Part shown: positions 28,342 to 37,012 of the stretch, piece by piece | How the letters are laid out: the number at the start of each line of letters is the position of its first letter | How positions within the stretch are numbered: the first letter of the stretch is position 1 | Assembly: GCF_003591035.1 (NCBI RefSeq) | Contig: NZ_QYUO01000001.1 | Coordinates: 1,178,001 to 1,242,000, forward strand | Direction: 5' to 3' | DNA length: 64,000 nucleotides | DNA from: Noviherbaspirillum saxi | GTDB lineage: Bacteria > Pseudomonadota > Gammaproteobacteria > Burkholderiales > Burkholderiaceae_D | Notes under the pieces: generated by a model | Seen by the model: the letters and a program-made list of their open reading frames with translations, nothing else | The model's database searches: none | Told to the model about the DNA's origin: nothing | Position numbers and translations under genes: made by a program

Positions 28342-29684
28342 TGCGGCTCCGGATACATGGTATGAAGGTTCCAATTCCCATTCGCGTTTTTTTTAAAAAT
28401 GCTGATGTATGTTCCATTCGTAAAATCAATATATGCAGTTCCTGTTGGATTGTTTATTGAACCGAGTCTTGTCTTGCCATAGACAGACGATAAGTAATTT
28501 GGACCTAACGCGTCTTGTAATTTCAATCCGTCAACAACAACTTGATCTCTATCGTTCGCTACTGCAGCTGTTATTTTATTGCTGAATTCTTGTGATTGTC
28601 TCGCATATCCTTCCGCAGAGATCATTGCCTCTCTGCTCAAGAACTGCGTTGCATTCTTTGAAGCCCTGTGAGGCATCCGTGTATAGAAGTCTGTCGTTGT
28701 CCCCGTCATTGGATCCCTTTTATACATCGCCCGATTATCAAGAGCCATCTCCGTCACCCGCGGTCCATGCCGCCCGACCGCATGCCCTTCAACGGCTAAT
28801 CGGTCAAATTCGGTTTGACGTATAGCATCTTGCTCTCCTCGAAAATTAATATCTGCATTGAGATCGCTCGTACGGCCAAACTTGTGATTAAGATAGGCGC
28901 GACGCTCTGATTCTGATCTATTGACTGTTGCGTCGAACGATACCTTTTCTGTGCTTGCTGCCTTTGCAGTGGCTATATTACTGCCCCTGGCCTTACCACC
29001 TAAAAATACGCTGCCCAGCATCGTCCACTTCTGGCCGTCAGACCCGTTTCCGAATGCCTTGCCACCAAGCCACTCTATGCCGATGTCACCAACAATCCCG
29101 CCAATGAGTCCAGCTGTTGCAGCGATTGGGCCGCCTAATGTAATTGCACCGCCAACGCCGACTACTAGCAGACCTGTGTGTATTGCGCCTGGAACAAGGT
29201 TTTCAGGACAGATTATGTCGGTCTGGATAGCGGCACTGCCTATGAACACATTCTCAGAGCCGTCGGAGATAACTGCAGAGCAGCCGGTCTTGTCGCCCAT
29301 TCTCGCTGCGGCTTGACCATTGATATAGACCGTGGCACTGCCTGTGGCAATTGGGAGGAAAGATGAGCTGTGCTTGGCGCAGTTGACCACATCCACATGC
29401 GCTCTTGCCGCAGGTATCCCATTAATAAATACGTTACTTGAGCACTTGCCACTGATAACACCACAAGCTTCTTTTGGAGCCCAGCTCATAGTGCTGAGCA
29501 GTTCACCAACCTCCGCCCCGGTGGCTGCGAGCCCGCCAATAATGGCTGCAGCTGCTACGCCACCAGTACCTATAACTGCAACCGACGCCATGCCAATTGC
29601 AGCCCCGACGACCACGCCCTTCAATAGCCAATTCATGGTCGGGCTATGGCCGATCGAGTCACCTAAGCGGGCGGCTTGCGGCAT
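28338..29684 (-). CDS. PAAR-domain polymorphic toxin with RNase A-like C-terminus
   Basis: A 448-residue protein. Residues 1-155 form a PAAR-like module interrupted by a hydrophobic pair at about 18-60, with repeated units VFINGIPAARAH, VYINGQAAARMGDKTGC and SDGSENVFIGS, as in type VI secretion spike effectors. A second hydrophobic segment spans about 168-200. The C-terminal 150 residues contain GHAVGRHG (His301, His306), NRAM (Arg318), ATQFLSREA and a terminal HTMYPEP (Thr442, Tyr444). The His/Arg/Thr-x-Tyr set matches the catalytic plan I recall for the RNase A-like CdiA toxin of Yersinia kristensenii. Toxin activity is inferred. The gene is visibly AT-rich. Confidence 0.82.
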   Translation of the reverse strand: MPQAARLGDSIGHSPTMNWLLKGVVVGAAIGMASVAVIGTGGVAAAAIIGGLAATGAEVGELLSTMSWAPKEACGVISGKCSSNVFINGIPAARAHVDVVNCAKHSSSFLPIATGSATVYINGQAAARMGDKTGCSAVISDGSENVFIGSAAIQTDIICPENLVPGAIHTGLLVVGVGGAITLGGPIAATAGLIGGIVGDIGIEWLGGKAFGNGSDGQKWTMLGSVFLGGKARGSNIATAKAASTEKVSFDATVNRSESERRAYLNHKFGRTSDLNADINFRGEQDAIRQTEFDRLAVEGHAVGRHGPRVTEMALDNRAMYKRDPMTGTTTDFYTRMPHRASKNATQFLSREAMISAEGYARQSQEFSNKITAAVANDRDQVVVDGLKLQDALGPNYLSSVYGKTRLGSINNPTGTAYIDFTNGTYISIFKKNANGNWNLHTMYPEPQ

Positions 29685-30102
29685 GCGAACCTTTCCTCTC
29701 TAGTTGTTTTATTGATAATTCATGTTGCATTATCAATAACATTTGGCTCAAATGCAATAAATGTTCTTTAATGTTTTTTTGCCCAGAGTGATCACGACTT
29801 GAGCATATATGTGAGAGTTGCGGCGTTTTACATAGAAAGAACAAGAAGAGGGTATGCGATACGTCCGTAAGAATCATCGCAAGAAAATGCGAGGCGGCGG
29901 CTGATTAGCAGCGCCGAATGCTATTTCATCCGGAAATAAGCTAAATATGAGGAAGTGAAAGGGGTAACGAGGGAGTAGAGCAGAACATGCAGGCATGTGA
30001 ACGACCGCGCAACAATGAGGCAGCTATCGGCGAGGCTACATGGGAGAAGAACGTGGATGTCCTTAATCATCCAGTTATGTGAAGACCTTTAGCTGTGGTG
30101 TT
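29685..30102. other. 418-bp intergenic stretch upstream of the toxin gene
   Basis: No supported coding sequence or RNA was recognised. The part nearest the toxin (29685-29800) is very AT-rich and holds an 11-bp palindrome; the part nearest cobA is less AT-rich and contains no open frame with recognisable similarity. It probably includes the toxin promoter and the boundary of the inserted segment. Confidence 0.5.
29709..29739. promoter_or_regulatory. 11-bp inverted repeat upstream of the PAAR toxin
   Basis: TTATTGATAAT at 29709-29719 and ATTATCAATAA at 29729-29739 form a perfect inverted repeat with a 9-bp spacer, about 25 bp upstream of the toxin start codon. Size and location suit a dimeric regulator site; the regulator is unknown. 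Confidence 0.5.
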
Positions 30103-30828
30103 CTAGCGTGGCTCGAAAGCGTCACCAATCATCACCAGCACCGGCCCATGGCAGCTTGCAAGACCTTGTTCAAGCTCGCACAACCGCAGGCGCATGACAC
30201 GCTCATTGTCACGGCTGCAATTTTCCACTACGACTACTGGTAAATCGGGCGAACGCCCTTGCGCAAGAAGCTTGCGTGCAGTGGCGATGGCTTCCTTTCC
30301 GCCCATGTATTGAATCAAGGTGTCGCAATCCGGCAGCGTTGTCTGTTCGGGATGATTGGGTGCGGTGCTTGAGGTAAAGAACGCGACACTGCGTGCGATG
30401 CCGCGCTTGGTCAGCGGCTGCTTGGTGGAGGCGGCAGCGGCCAGGGCGGCGGTAATGCCGGGAACGATTTCCACTTCGATGCCTTCGGCCTCCAGTGCGC
30501 GCAACTCTTCATCGGCGCGTCCGAACATCATCGGATCGCCGCCTTTCAGACGCACTACCAGCCGGTATTTTTTTGCGCAGGCGACCAGCTGTGCATTGAT
30601 GACGTCTTGCGCGGTCGATCGTTGCCCCGAGCGCTTGCCGACCGAGATTTTTTCTGCCTGGGGACAGAGAGCGAGCATCTCGTCGGTGACGAGCGCGTCG
30701 TATAGCACTACCTCGGCTTGAGAGAGTATGCGTGCGCCGCGGACCGTGATCAGGTCTGCGACGCCGGGGCCGGCGCCGATCAGGACGACTTTGCCGGTCG
30801 CATGCGGCACGGCCGGCTTGGATGACAT
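30103..30828 (-). CDS. cobA: Uroporphyrinogen-III C-methyltransferase
   Basis: A 241-residue SUMT that makes precorrin-2 from uroporphyrinogen III and SAM, the branch to siroheme and cobalamin. The N-terminal VLIGAGPGVADLITVRGARIL and the RLKGGDPMMFGR motif are characteristic. It is a single-domain enzyme, unlike fused CysG, so precorrin-2 oxidation must be encoded elsewhere. It lies 13 bp after cysN, as the last gene of the sulfate-assimilation operon, consistent with supplying siroheme for CysI. Confidence 0.95.
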   Translation of the reverse strand: MSSKPAVPHATGKVVLIGAGPGVADLITVRGARILSQAEVVLYDALVTDEMLALCPQAEKISVGKRSGQRSTAQDVINAQLVACAKKYRLVVRLKGGDPMMFGRADEELRALEAEGIEVEIVPGITAALAAAASTKQPLTKRGIARSVAFFTSSTAPNHPEQTTLPDCDTLIQYMGGKEAIATARKLLAQGRSPDLPVVVVENCSRDNERVMRLRLCELEQGLASCHGPVLVMIGDAFEPR

Positions 30829-30841
30829 CGTGCTATCCGGA

Positions 30842-32167
30842 TTAAGCCAGGCGAATCATGCCGGCCGCGACGGTCTGGTGCGTGACTTCATCGATCAGGA
30901 TGAATGCACCGGTCGAACGAATCGCTTCGTATGCATCTGCAGCCAAGGGCTGCTGGACGTTGATCGATACGGTGGCGATATCGTTGAGCTTGAGCGCCTC
31001 GGCGTTGCGGCGCTCTTGCGTGTTGATATCGAGCAGCGTATCGATTGCGGTCACGCGTGCTGCTACCTGCTTGGTGGTGTGCTTGAGCCAGTATTTGCGA
31101 CGCATGTCCAGCGGCTCTTCCGACAGCCAGCAGATGTCGGCTGCGACGGTCTTGAGCAGTGTGGCCGGCGCATCGGCAGCGGCCAGCATGTCGCCGCGCG
31201 AAATGTCCAGATACTCGTCCAGCAAGATGGTGACCGACTGGCCGGACGTTGCAACGTCGAGCGAACCATCAAGGGTAATGATCTCCTTGACAGTGGCCGT
31301 CTGGCCGCTTGGCTGCACGACCAGCTTGTCGCCCTTGTGCACCTTGCCGGCTTCGATGCGGCCCATATAGCCACGGAAATCGTTCGCTTCATGGCCATTG
31401 TGGCGTGCCACCAGTTGGACAGGAAAACGCAAAGGTTCATCGTGCGCGTCTTCATAGACCGACAGCGATTCCAGCAGGTTGATCAGGGTAGGGCCCTGGT
31501 ACCACGGCATCTTGTCGCCGGCTTCGACGACGTTGTCGCCGGCCAGTGCGGACAGGGGAATCGGGCGCACGTCTTTCAGGCCAAGCTGGTTCGCAAACTC
31601 CTGGTATGCACCGACGATACGGTCATACACGGTCTGGTCGTAGTCGACGAGATCCATCTTGTTGACCGCGACGATCACGTGTTCGATGCGCAGCAGATGC
31701 GCGATCGTGGAATGACGCTTGGTTTGAGTGAGCAGCGTCACGCTGCCATCGTCGCCCAGCTTCACTTTCGATACGTCGATCAGGATGATCACGGCATCGG
31801 CGGTCGAGGCACCGGTCACCATGTTGCGGGTGTACTGTTCGTGTCCCGGCGTATCGGCGATGATGAACTTGCGCTTTGGCGTTGCGAAATAGCGATAGGC
31901 GACGTCGATCGTGATGCCTTGTTCGCGCTCGGCTTCCAGACCATCGGTCAGCAGCGACAGGTCGACGGTATCGCCCACGGTGCGCTTGTGCTTGGCACGC
32001 GAAATCGCGTCGAGCTGGTCGGCGAAAATTCCCTTGCTGTCGAACAGCAGGCGTCCGATCAGCGTGCTTTTGCCATCGTCGACCGAACCCGCGGTAATGA
32101 AGCGCAGCAGGCCGCGCTCGGCTCCGGCGCTGGTGGACAAGGCTTGTTGTGCAACTACGGCGTTCAT
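30842..32167 (-). CDS. cysN: Sulfate adenylyltransferase subunit 1 (GTPase)
   Basis: A 441-residue EF-Tu-like GTPase that drives APS synthesis by CysD. Visible motifs are the P-loop GSVDDGKSTLIGRL, switch II DTPGHEQYTRNM and NKMDLVD. There is no C-terminal APS-kinase domain, which fits the APS-type CysH encoded upstream: no PAPS is needed. Its ATG shares one base with the cysD stop (TGATG). Confidence 0.95.
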   Translation of the reverse strand: MNAVVAQQALSTSAGAERGLLRFITAGSVDDGKSTLIGRLLFDSKGIFADQLDAISRAKHKRTVGDTVDLSLLTDGLEAEREQGITIDVAYRYFATPKRKFIIADTPGHEQYTRNMVTGASTADAVIILIDVSKVKLGDDGSVTLLTQTKRHSTIAHLLRIEHVIVAVNKMDLVDYDQTVYDRIVGAYQEFANQLGLKDVRPIPLSALAGDNVVEAGDKMPWYQGPTLINLLESLSVYEDAHDEPLRFPVQLVARHNGHEANDFRGYMGRIEAGKVHKGDKLVVQPSGQTATVKEIITLDGSLDVATSGQSVTILLDEYLDISRGDMLAAADAPATLLKTVAADICWLSEEPLDMRRKYWLKHTTKQVAARVTAIDTLLDINTQERRNAEALKLNDIATVSINVQQPLAADAYEAIRSTGAFILIDEVTHQTVAAGMIRLA

Positions 32168-33102
32168 CAGAAATACCCTTCTTTCTTGCGTTTTTCCATC
32201 GATGCTTCGGATGTCTGGTCATCCATGCGGGTCGCGCCGCGTTCGGTGATCTGCGTTACTGCCGTCTCGGCGATGATGGCATCCACGTCAGCTGCGTCGG
32301 AAGCGACCGGGCAGGTGCAGGAAATATCGCCGACCGTGCGGAAGCGCACGACGCGTTTTTCGACTGCTTCACCTTCACGCGGCGGTGTTAGGTCGGTCAA
32401 TGGCACCAGCAAGCCGTTGCGCGGAATAACTTCGCGCTCATGGGCGAAATAGATCGGCGGCAGTTCGAGTTTTTCGCGGGCGATGTATTGCCAGACATCG
32501 AGCTCGGTCCAGTTCGAGATCGGGAACACGCGCATGTTTTCACCGGGGTGGACGCGGGTGTTATACAGATCCCACAGTTCCGGGCGCTGTGCCTTCGGAT
32601 TCCACTGGCCGAATTCGTCGCGGAAGGAAAAGATGCGTTCCTTGGCGCGTGCCTTTTCTTCATCGCGGCGTGCGCCGCCGATGCAGGCGTCGAACTTGTG
32701 TTCGGCAATGGTTTCAAGCAGCGTCACTGCCTGCGCCGCATTGCGCGAATCGGTTTGCGGATTGCGCAGGCGTACGGTGCCGCGCTTGATCGAATCTTCC
32801 ACCGAACCGACGATCAGGCGCTCGCCCAGTTCGGCCACGCGCTTGTCGCGGAAAGTGATGACTTCCGGGAAGTTGTGGCCGGTGTCGATATGCACCAGCG
32901 GGAAAGGGAATTTGCCGGGGCGGAAAGCCTTCTCGGCGATGCGCAGCAGCACGACCGAATCTTTGCCGCCCGAGAAGAGCAGGGCAGGGTTGGTGCACTC
33001 GGCGGCGACCTCGCGCATGATGTGGATCGCTTCCGATTCCAGCCAGTCAAGATGACGGTTGCTGGCGGCATCCAGGAAAAGTTTTTCGACTGCGGTGTTC
33101 AT
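32167..33102 (-). CDS. cysD: Sulfate adenylyltransferase subunit 2
   Basis: A 311-residue PP-loop ATP pyrophosphatase that forms adenylyl sulfate together with CysN. The SGGKDS PP-loop appears in LLFSGGKDSVVLL, and HIDTGHNFPEV, GGARRDEEKARAKER and the C-terminal RKKEGYF are typical CysD sequences. It follows cysH after 62 bp and is joined to cysN by a one-base overlap. Confidence 0.96.
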   Translation of the reverse strand: MNTAVEKLFLDAASNRHLDWLESEAIHIMREVAAECTNPALLFSGGKDSVVLLRIAEKAFRPGKFPFPLVHIDTGHNFPEVITFRDKRVAELGERLIVGSVEDSIKRGTVRLRNPQTDSRNAAQAVTLLETIAEHKFDACIGGARRDEEKARAKERIFSFRDEFGQWNPKAQRPELWDLYNTRVHPGENMRVFPISNWTELDVWQYIAREKLELPPIYFAHEREVIPRNGLLVPLTDLTPPREGEAVEKRVVRFRTVGDISCTCPVASDAADVDAIIAETAVTQITERGATRMDDQTSEASMEKRKKEGYF

Positions 33103-33164
33103 ATATATGTCGACCTTCGATTGATTTCGTTACTTCCTCTTCTTCATAGGAGAGGAATGTGTTC

Positions 33165-33884
33165 TTAAGCGTGTGAAACAGCCTTGATCCTCACCAGCTT
33201 GCCATCGACCACATGCAAGCCGCATTCCTTGGATTCCGGATTTTCCCACCACCAGCGTCCGGCACGCACGTCTTCGCCGGGTTGAATCGCGCGCGTGCAA
33301 GGTTCGCAGCCGATCGAGGGATAACCCTTGTCGTGCAGCGGGTTGTAGGGGACGTTGTTGGTACGGATGTAATTCCATACGTCGTCTTCGGACCAATCCG
33401 CCAGCGGATTGAACTTGGTCATGGCATGCGCGGCATCGTCTTCCTGCACGGCCAGTTCGGCGCGTGTAGTGGACTGTGCGCGGCGTTGGCCGGTGATCCA
33501 GGCCTTGTTGCCGGCGAGCGCGCGATTGAGCGGCTCGACCTTGCGGATGCGGCAGCATTCCTTGCGCATCTCGACGCTGTCATAGAAGGCGTTCAGGCCG
33601 TTCTGCTTGACATAGGCATCCACGGCATCTGTCTCGGGCTTGTACAGCGCGACGTCATAACCGTAGGTTTCCTTGATGCGATCGACCATGCCCAGGGTTT
33701 CCTTGTGCAGGCGGCCGGTTTCCAGCGTGAAAATGCCGATAGGCAGTTTCGCGCGCAGGATCAGGTCGGTCAGCACCATGTCTTCCGCGGCAAGGCTGGA
33801 CGCGAATACCGCCGGCGTGAACTCGTCGGCGATACGCTGCAGCGTCGCCTTCGTGGCCTCGACCAGGGCGTTCAGGTCGCTCAT
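33165..33884 (-). CDS. cysH: Adenylyl-sulfate (APS) reductase
   Basis: A 239-residue thioredoxin-dependent reductase that converts APS to sulfite. Cys110-Cys111 (KECC) and Cys193/Cys196 (GCEPC) supply the ligands of a 4Fe-4S cluster, which marks the APS-using bacterial/plant-like class rather than the cluster-free PAPS class; Cys221 in ECGLH is the catalytic cysteine. ATG 33884 overlaps the DUF934 stop by four bases; the frame remains open 54 bases upstream. It follows cysI and DUF934 in the operon. Confidence 0.94.
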   Translation of the reverse strand: MSDLNALVEATKATLQRIADEFTPAVFASSLAAEDMVLTDLILRAKLPIGIFTLETGRLHKETLGMVDRIKETYGYDVALYKPETDAVDAYVKQNGLNAFYDSVEMRKECCRIRKVEPLNRALAGNKAWITGQRRAQSTTRAELAVQEDDAAHAMTKFNPLADWSEDDVWNYIRTNNVPYNPLHDKGYPSIGCEPCTRAIQPGEDVRAGRWWWENPESKECGLHVVDGKLVRIKAVSHA

Positions 33885-34402
33885 GCCGGCGCTCCCGTGC
33901 GCTGCGCACGGCGGAACAGCGGCGACTTCTGGTCCCACGAGGTTTGATATACCTCGGAGAAGTCGGTCAGGCCCTTGAGTGCATCATGAATGTTCTTGTC
34001 CTCGCGCACCGCGAACGTGTCGAAACCGACGCGCTGCATGTAGAATAATTGGTCGCGCAGCACATCCCCGATCGCACGCAGTTCGCCGGTATAGCCGAGG
34101 CGTGCGCGCAGGTTGTAGGCGATCGAGTAACCGCGACCATCGGCAAACTTGGGAAAGTCGACCGCCACCACCTTGAAGCGCGACAGCTCACCCTTCAATT
34201 CTTCCGGGCGCTCGCTGCTGGCGATCCATACGCCGAGCTCGGCGCGGCCTTCCAGCGTCGTGCGTTGCGCCTGCCATACCTTCAGCGGCACGATGACCTT
34301 GCCTTCGGGGATGGCGACCGTTTCCGGCGTATCGGTTTCGGCAAGGCGCAATACGGTCCAGTCATCCGACACGACAGCCTTGTTCTTGATGATGTCACGC
34401 AT
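33881..34402 (-). CDS. DUF934 domain protein of the sulfite-reduction operon
   Basis: A 173-residue soluble protein of the DUF934 family, with LGVWIASSERPEEL and the conserved central segment VAVDFPKFADGRGYSIAYNL, then RLGYTGELRAIGDVLRDQL. The family is almost always beside cysI in proteobacteria, and a role as a sulfite-reductase electron donor or assembly factor has been suggested, but I cannot assign one. It overlaps cysI by eight bases and cysH by four, so production is tightly tied to both. Confidence 0.9.
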   Translation of the reverse strand: MRDIIKNKAVVSDDWTVLRLAETDTPETVAIPEGKVIVPLKVWQAQRTTLEGRAELGVWIASSERPEELKGELSRFKVVAVDFPKFADGRGYSIAYNLRARLGYTGELRAIGDVLRDQLFYMQRVGFDTFAVREDKNIHDALKGLTDFSEVYQTSWDQKSPLFRRAQRTGAPA

Positions 34403-36089
34403 ATGCGTCTTCTCCTGCTTTGTGTTCGATGACGATGGGTGTGGCGTAGACGAATTCCTTGAACGGTGTCACACCGATGCGGCGGGCAGTATCGATGAAG
34501 CGCTCGTCTTCGTTGCGCTCGAGCAGGTAGACCTGCAGGATGCGGTCGATCACTTCCGGCATCTGGTGCGCGGAGAACGACGGGCCGATGATCTTGCCGA
34601 TGCTCGACTGATTGCCCTGCGCTCCGCCGACTGATACCTGATACCACTCGCTGCCATCCTTGTCGACGCCGAGAATGCCGATATGGCCGACGTGATGATG
34701 GCCGCAGGAATTGATGCAGCCCGAAATGTTCAGTTCGATCTCGCCGATGTCATGCTGGAAATCCAGGTTGTCGAAACGCTCGGCGATGTCGGCCGCGATA
34801 GGAATCGACTTCGCATTGGCCAGCGCGCAGAAATCGCCGCCGGGGCAGCAGATCATGTCGGTCAGCAGGCCGATGTTCGGCGTTGCCATGCCGTGCGCCT
34901 TGGCTTCTTCCCACAGTCTGATCAGGTCGGATTGCTTGACGTCGGACAGCACAAGGTTCTGCTCGTGCGTCACGCGCAGTTCGCCGAAGCTGTAACGGTC
35001 GGCCAGTTCCGCTGCGAAATCCATTTGTTCAGCCGTGGCGTCGCCGGGCGGCACGCCGGTTTTCTTCAGCGACAGCACAACCGCTGCGTAACCGGGCACC
35101 TTGTGCGGCTTAACGTTGCGCTTGATCCAGTTCGAAAACGCTTTGTTGTCGCTCTTGAACTGCTCGACCGCCGAATCGGTCGCCGGCAGCGACTCGTAAG
35201 CGGGAGCGGTGAAGTAGGCGGCGACGCGGGCGAGTTCTTCCTCGGTCAGCGTGCTCGGGCCATCTTTGATGTCGGCCCATTCCTCTTCGACCTGGCGTGC
35301 GAATTCTTCCGCGCCGATCGCCTTCACCAGGATCTTGATGCGCGCCTTGTACATGTTGTCGCGGCGGCCGTACTGGTTGTAGACGCGCAGGATCGCTTCG
35401 ATATAGCTCATCGCATGCTGCCACGGCAGGAAGGCGCGGATCTCGCTGCCCAGGATGGGCGTACGGCCCATGCCGCCGCCGACCAGCACGCGGAAGCCGA
35501 CTTCGCCCTGTTCATTCTTGACGACGGACAGGCCGATGTCATGCACCATGATGGCAGCACGGTCTTCCAGCGCGCCATTGATTGCGATCTTGAACTTGCG
35601 CGGCAGATAGGCGAACTCGGGATGGAAGGTGCTCCACTGGCGCAGGATTTCCGCATAGGGACGCGGATCGACGATCTCGTCGGGCGCGATGCCGGCGTAT
35701 TCGTCGGAAGTGATGTTGCGCACGCAGTTGCCCGACGTCTGGATTGCATGCATTTCGACCGATGCCAGCTTGGACAGGATTTCCGGCGTTTCTTCGATCT
35801 TGATCCAGTTGAACTGGATGTTCTGGCGTGTCGTGAAATGGCCATAACCGCGATCATGCTCGCGCGCGATATGGGCAAACATGCGCATCTGCTTCGATGA
35901 CAGCAGGCCGTAAGGCACGGCAATGCGCAGCATGTAGGCATGGCGCTGGTAGTACAGGCCGTTCTGCAGACGCAGTGGACGGAATTCGTCCTCGCTTAGT
36001 TCATCGGAAAGACGGCGGCGAACCTGATCGGCGTACTGCGCAACGCGTTCCTTGACGATCAGATGATCAAATTGGTCGTAGCGATACAT
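34395..36089 (-). CDS. cysI: Sulfite reductase hemoprotein (beta subunit)
   Basis: A 564-residue siroheme/4Fe-4S enzyme that reduces sulfite to sulfide. Two pseudo-symmetric nitrite/sulfite reductase repeats are present; cluster ligands appear in CCPGGDFC and in SGCINSCGHHH. No CysJ flavoprotein is encoded here, so the electron donor is probably ferredoxin or a factor such as DUF934 (inference). It begins 15 bp after the TSUP gene. Confidence 0.93.
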   Translation of the reverse strand: MYRYDQFDHLIVKERVAQYADQVRRRLSDELSEDEFRPLRLQNGLYYQRHAYMLRIAVPYGLLSSKQMRMFAHIAREHDRGYGHFTTRQNIQFNWIKIEETPEILSKLASVEMHAIQTSGNCVRNITSDEYAGIAPDEIVDPRPYAEILRQWSTFHPEFAYLPRKFKIAINGALEDRAAIMVHDIGLSVVKNEQGEVGFRVLVGGGMGRTPILGSEIRAFLPWQHAMSYIEAILRVYNQYGRRDNMYKARIKILVKAIGAEEFARQVEEEWADIKDGPSTLTEEELARVAAYFTAPAYESLPATDSAVEQFKSDNKAFSNWIKRNVKPHKVPGYAAVVLSLKKTGVPPGDATAEQMDFAAELADRYSFGELRVTHEQNLVLSDVKQSDLIRLWEEAKAHGMATPNIGLLTDMICCPGGDFCALANAKSIPIAADIAERFDNLDFQHDIGEIELNISGCINSCGHHHVGHIGILGVDKDGSEWYQVSVGGAQGNQSSIGKIIGPSFSAHQMPEVIDRILQVYLLERNEDERFIDTARRIGVTPFKEFVYATPIVIEHKAGEDAYA

Positions 36090-36104
36090 CTTTTTCTTCC
36101 AATC

Positions 36105-36878
36105 TTAAAAAACCATTTTGGCGGCGATGCCCGTGAGCGTAGTAGCTAACAGGGCGCGCAGGAATTTTTCCGGTACCGCTTTCGCGGCGAGTGAACCGAG
36201 GGTGATGCCGGGAACGGAGCCGATCAGCAGCGTGGCCAGCAATTCCCAGTTGATCGAACCCAGGTACCAGTGGCCGGCTGCCGCGATCGCGGTCAGCGGG
36301 ACCGCATAGGCGATATCGGTTCCGGCAATTTCCGCGGGGGACAGGCGAGGATACAGTAATACCAAAATGGTCGCACCTACCGCGCCCGCACCGATCGAGG
36401 AAATCGTCACCAGGGTGCCGAGCAGAGCGCCGACAATCACGGTAACGATGGCCAGTTTGGTGCCCTGAAGCTGTTTTTCGGGATGCGCCAGCACCCATGC
36501 CTGCATGCGGCTGCGAAACAGCAGCGCGCAGACGGTCAGCAAAACGGAACCGGCGATGGAATAGCGGATGATCTGGCCGATTTCCTTGTCGAGTGCGCCG
36601 AAATATTTCAGTGCAAAGGTTGCCACCAGCGCAGCCGGAAGGGCGCCATAGCAGAGGTGGCGCACGATGCCCCAGCGCACCGTGCCGCGCACGCGATGTG
36701 CGAGCGTGCCAGCGGTCTTGGTGGCGGAGGCAAATGCCAGGTCGGTGCCGACGGCAACCGTGGGCGATACGCCGAACATCAGGGTAAGAAGTGGGGTCAT
36801 CAGCGAACCACCACCGACGCCAGTAAGGCCGACCAGCAGGCCGACAGCAAATCCAGAAACTATGTAAGTTACAGTCAT
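36105..36878 (-). CDS. TauE/SafE (TSUP) family permease
   Basis: A 257-residue inner-membrane protein with about eight hydrophobic segments and the family hallmark GLTGVGGGSLMTPLL near the N-terminus and SIGAGAVGATIL near the middle. TSUP members move sulfite, sulfonates or sulfur-containing anions. As the first gene of the cys operon it could import sulfate or thiosulfate or remove excess sulfite; direction is not decidable from sequence. Confidence 0.88.
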   Translation of the reverse strand: MTVTYIVSGFAVGLLVGLTGVGGGSLMTPLLTLMFGVSPTVAVGTDLAFASATKTAGTLAHRVRGTVRWGIVRHLCYGALPAALVATFALKYFGALDKEIGQIIRYSIAGSVLLTVCALLFRSRMQAWVLAHPEKQLQGTKLAIVTVIVGALLGTLVTISSIGAGAVGATILVLLYPRLSPAEIAGTDIAYAVPLTAIAAAGHWYLGSINWELLATLLIGSVPGITLGSLAAKAVPEKFLRALLATTLTGIAAKMVF

Positions 36879-37012
36879 GTCACCTCGCGCAAAGGAGTGT
36901 GAATCGTAATAAACTTATTCCTTATTCCAAACTACTTAGTATTTATTTGCTTATATGCCTATTCGGTATAAATAAGTATGAAAAATAAGATAGTGTTGCC
37001 ACAAGGGAAACA
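36879..37012. promoter_or_regulatory. Divergent cys operon / cysB-like control region
   Basis: This 134-bp region separates the TSUP-cysI operon from the LysR gene. It is very AT-rich and includes a direct TTATTCC repeat (about 36914-36927) and the near-mirror TAAATAAGTAT, plausible contacts for a CysB-type activator. The exact boxes could not be fixed by eye. Confidence 0.5.

Noticed and set aside
27616..29684. Type VI secretion gene cluster
   Set aside because: Only the PAAR effector and immunity genes are present; no VgrG, Hcp or sheath genes lie in the window.
29880..30100. Possible group II intron or IS remnant before cobA
   Set aside because: Only short words look suggestive; no domain V-like hairpin, terminal repeats or transposase fragment could be recognised.
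34683..35900. Long plus-strand open frame inside cysI
   Set aside because: Antisense shadow; low-complexity His/Arg-rich translation and no motif, whereas cysI is intact.
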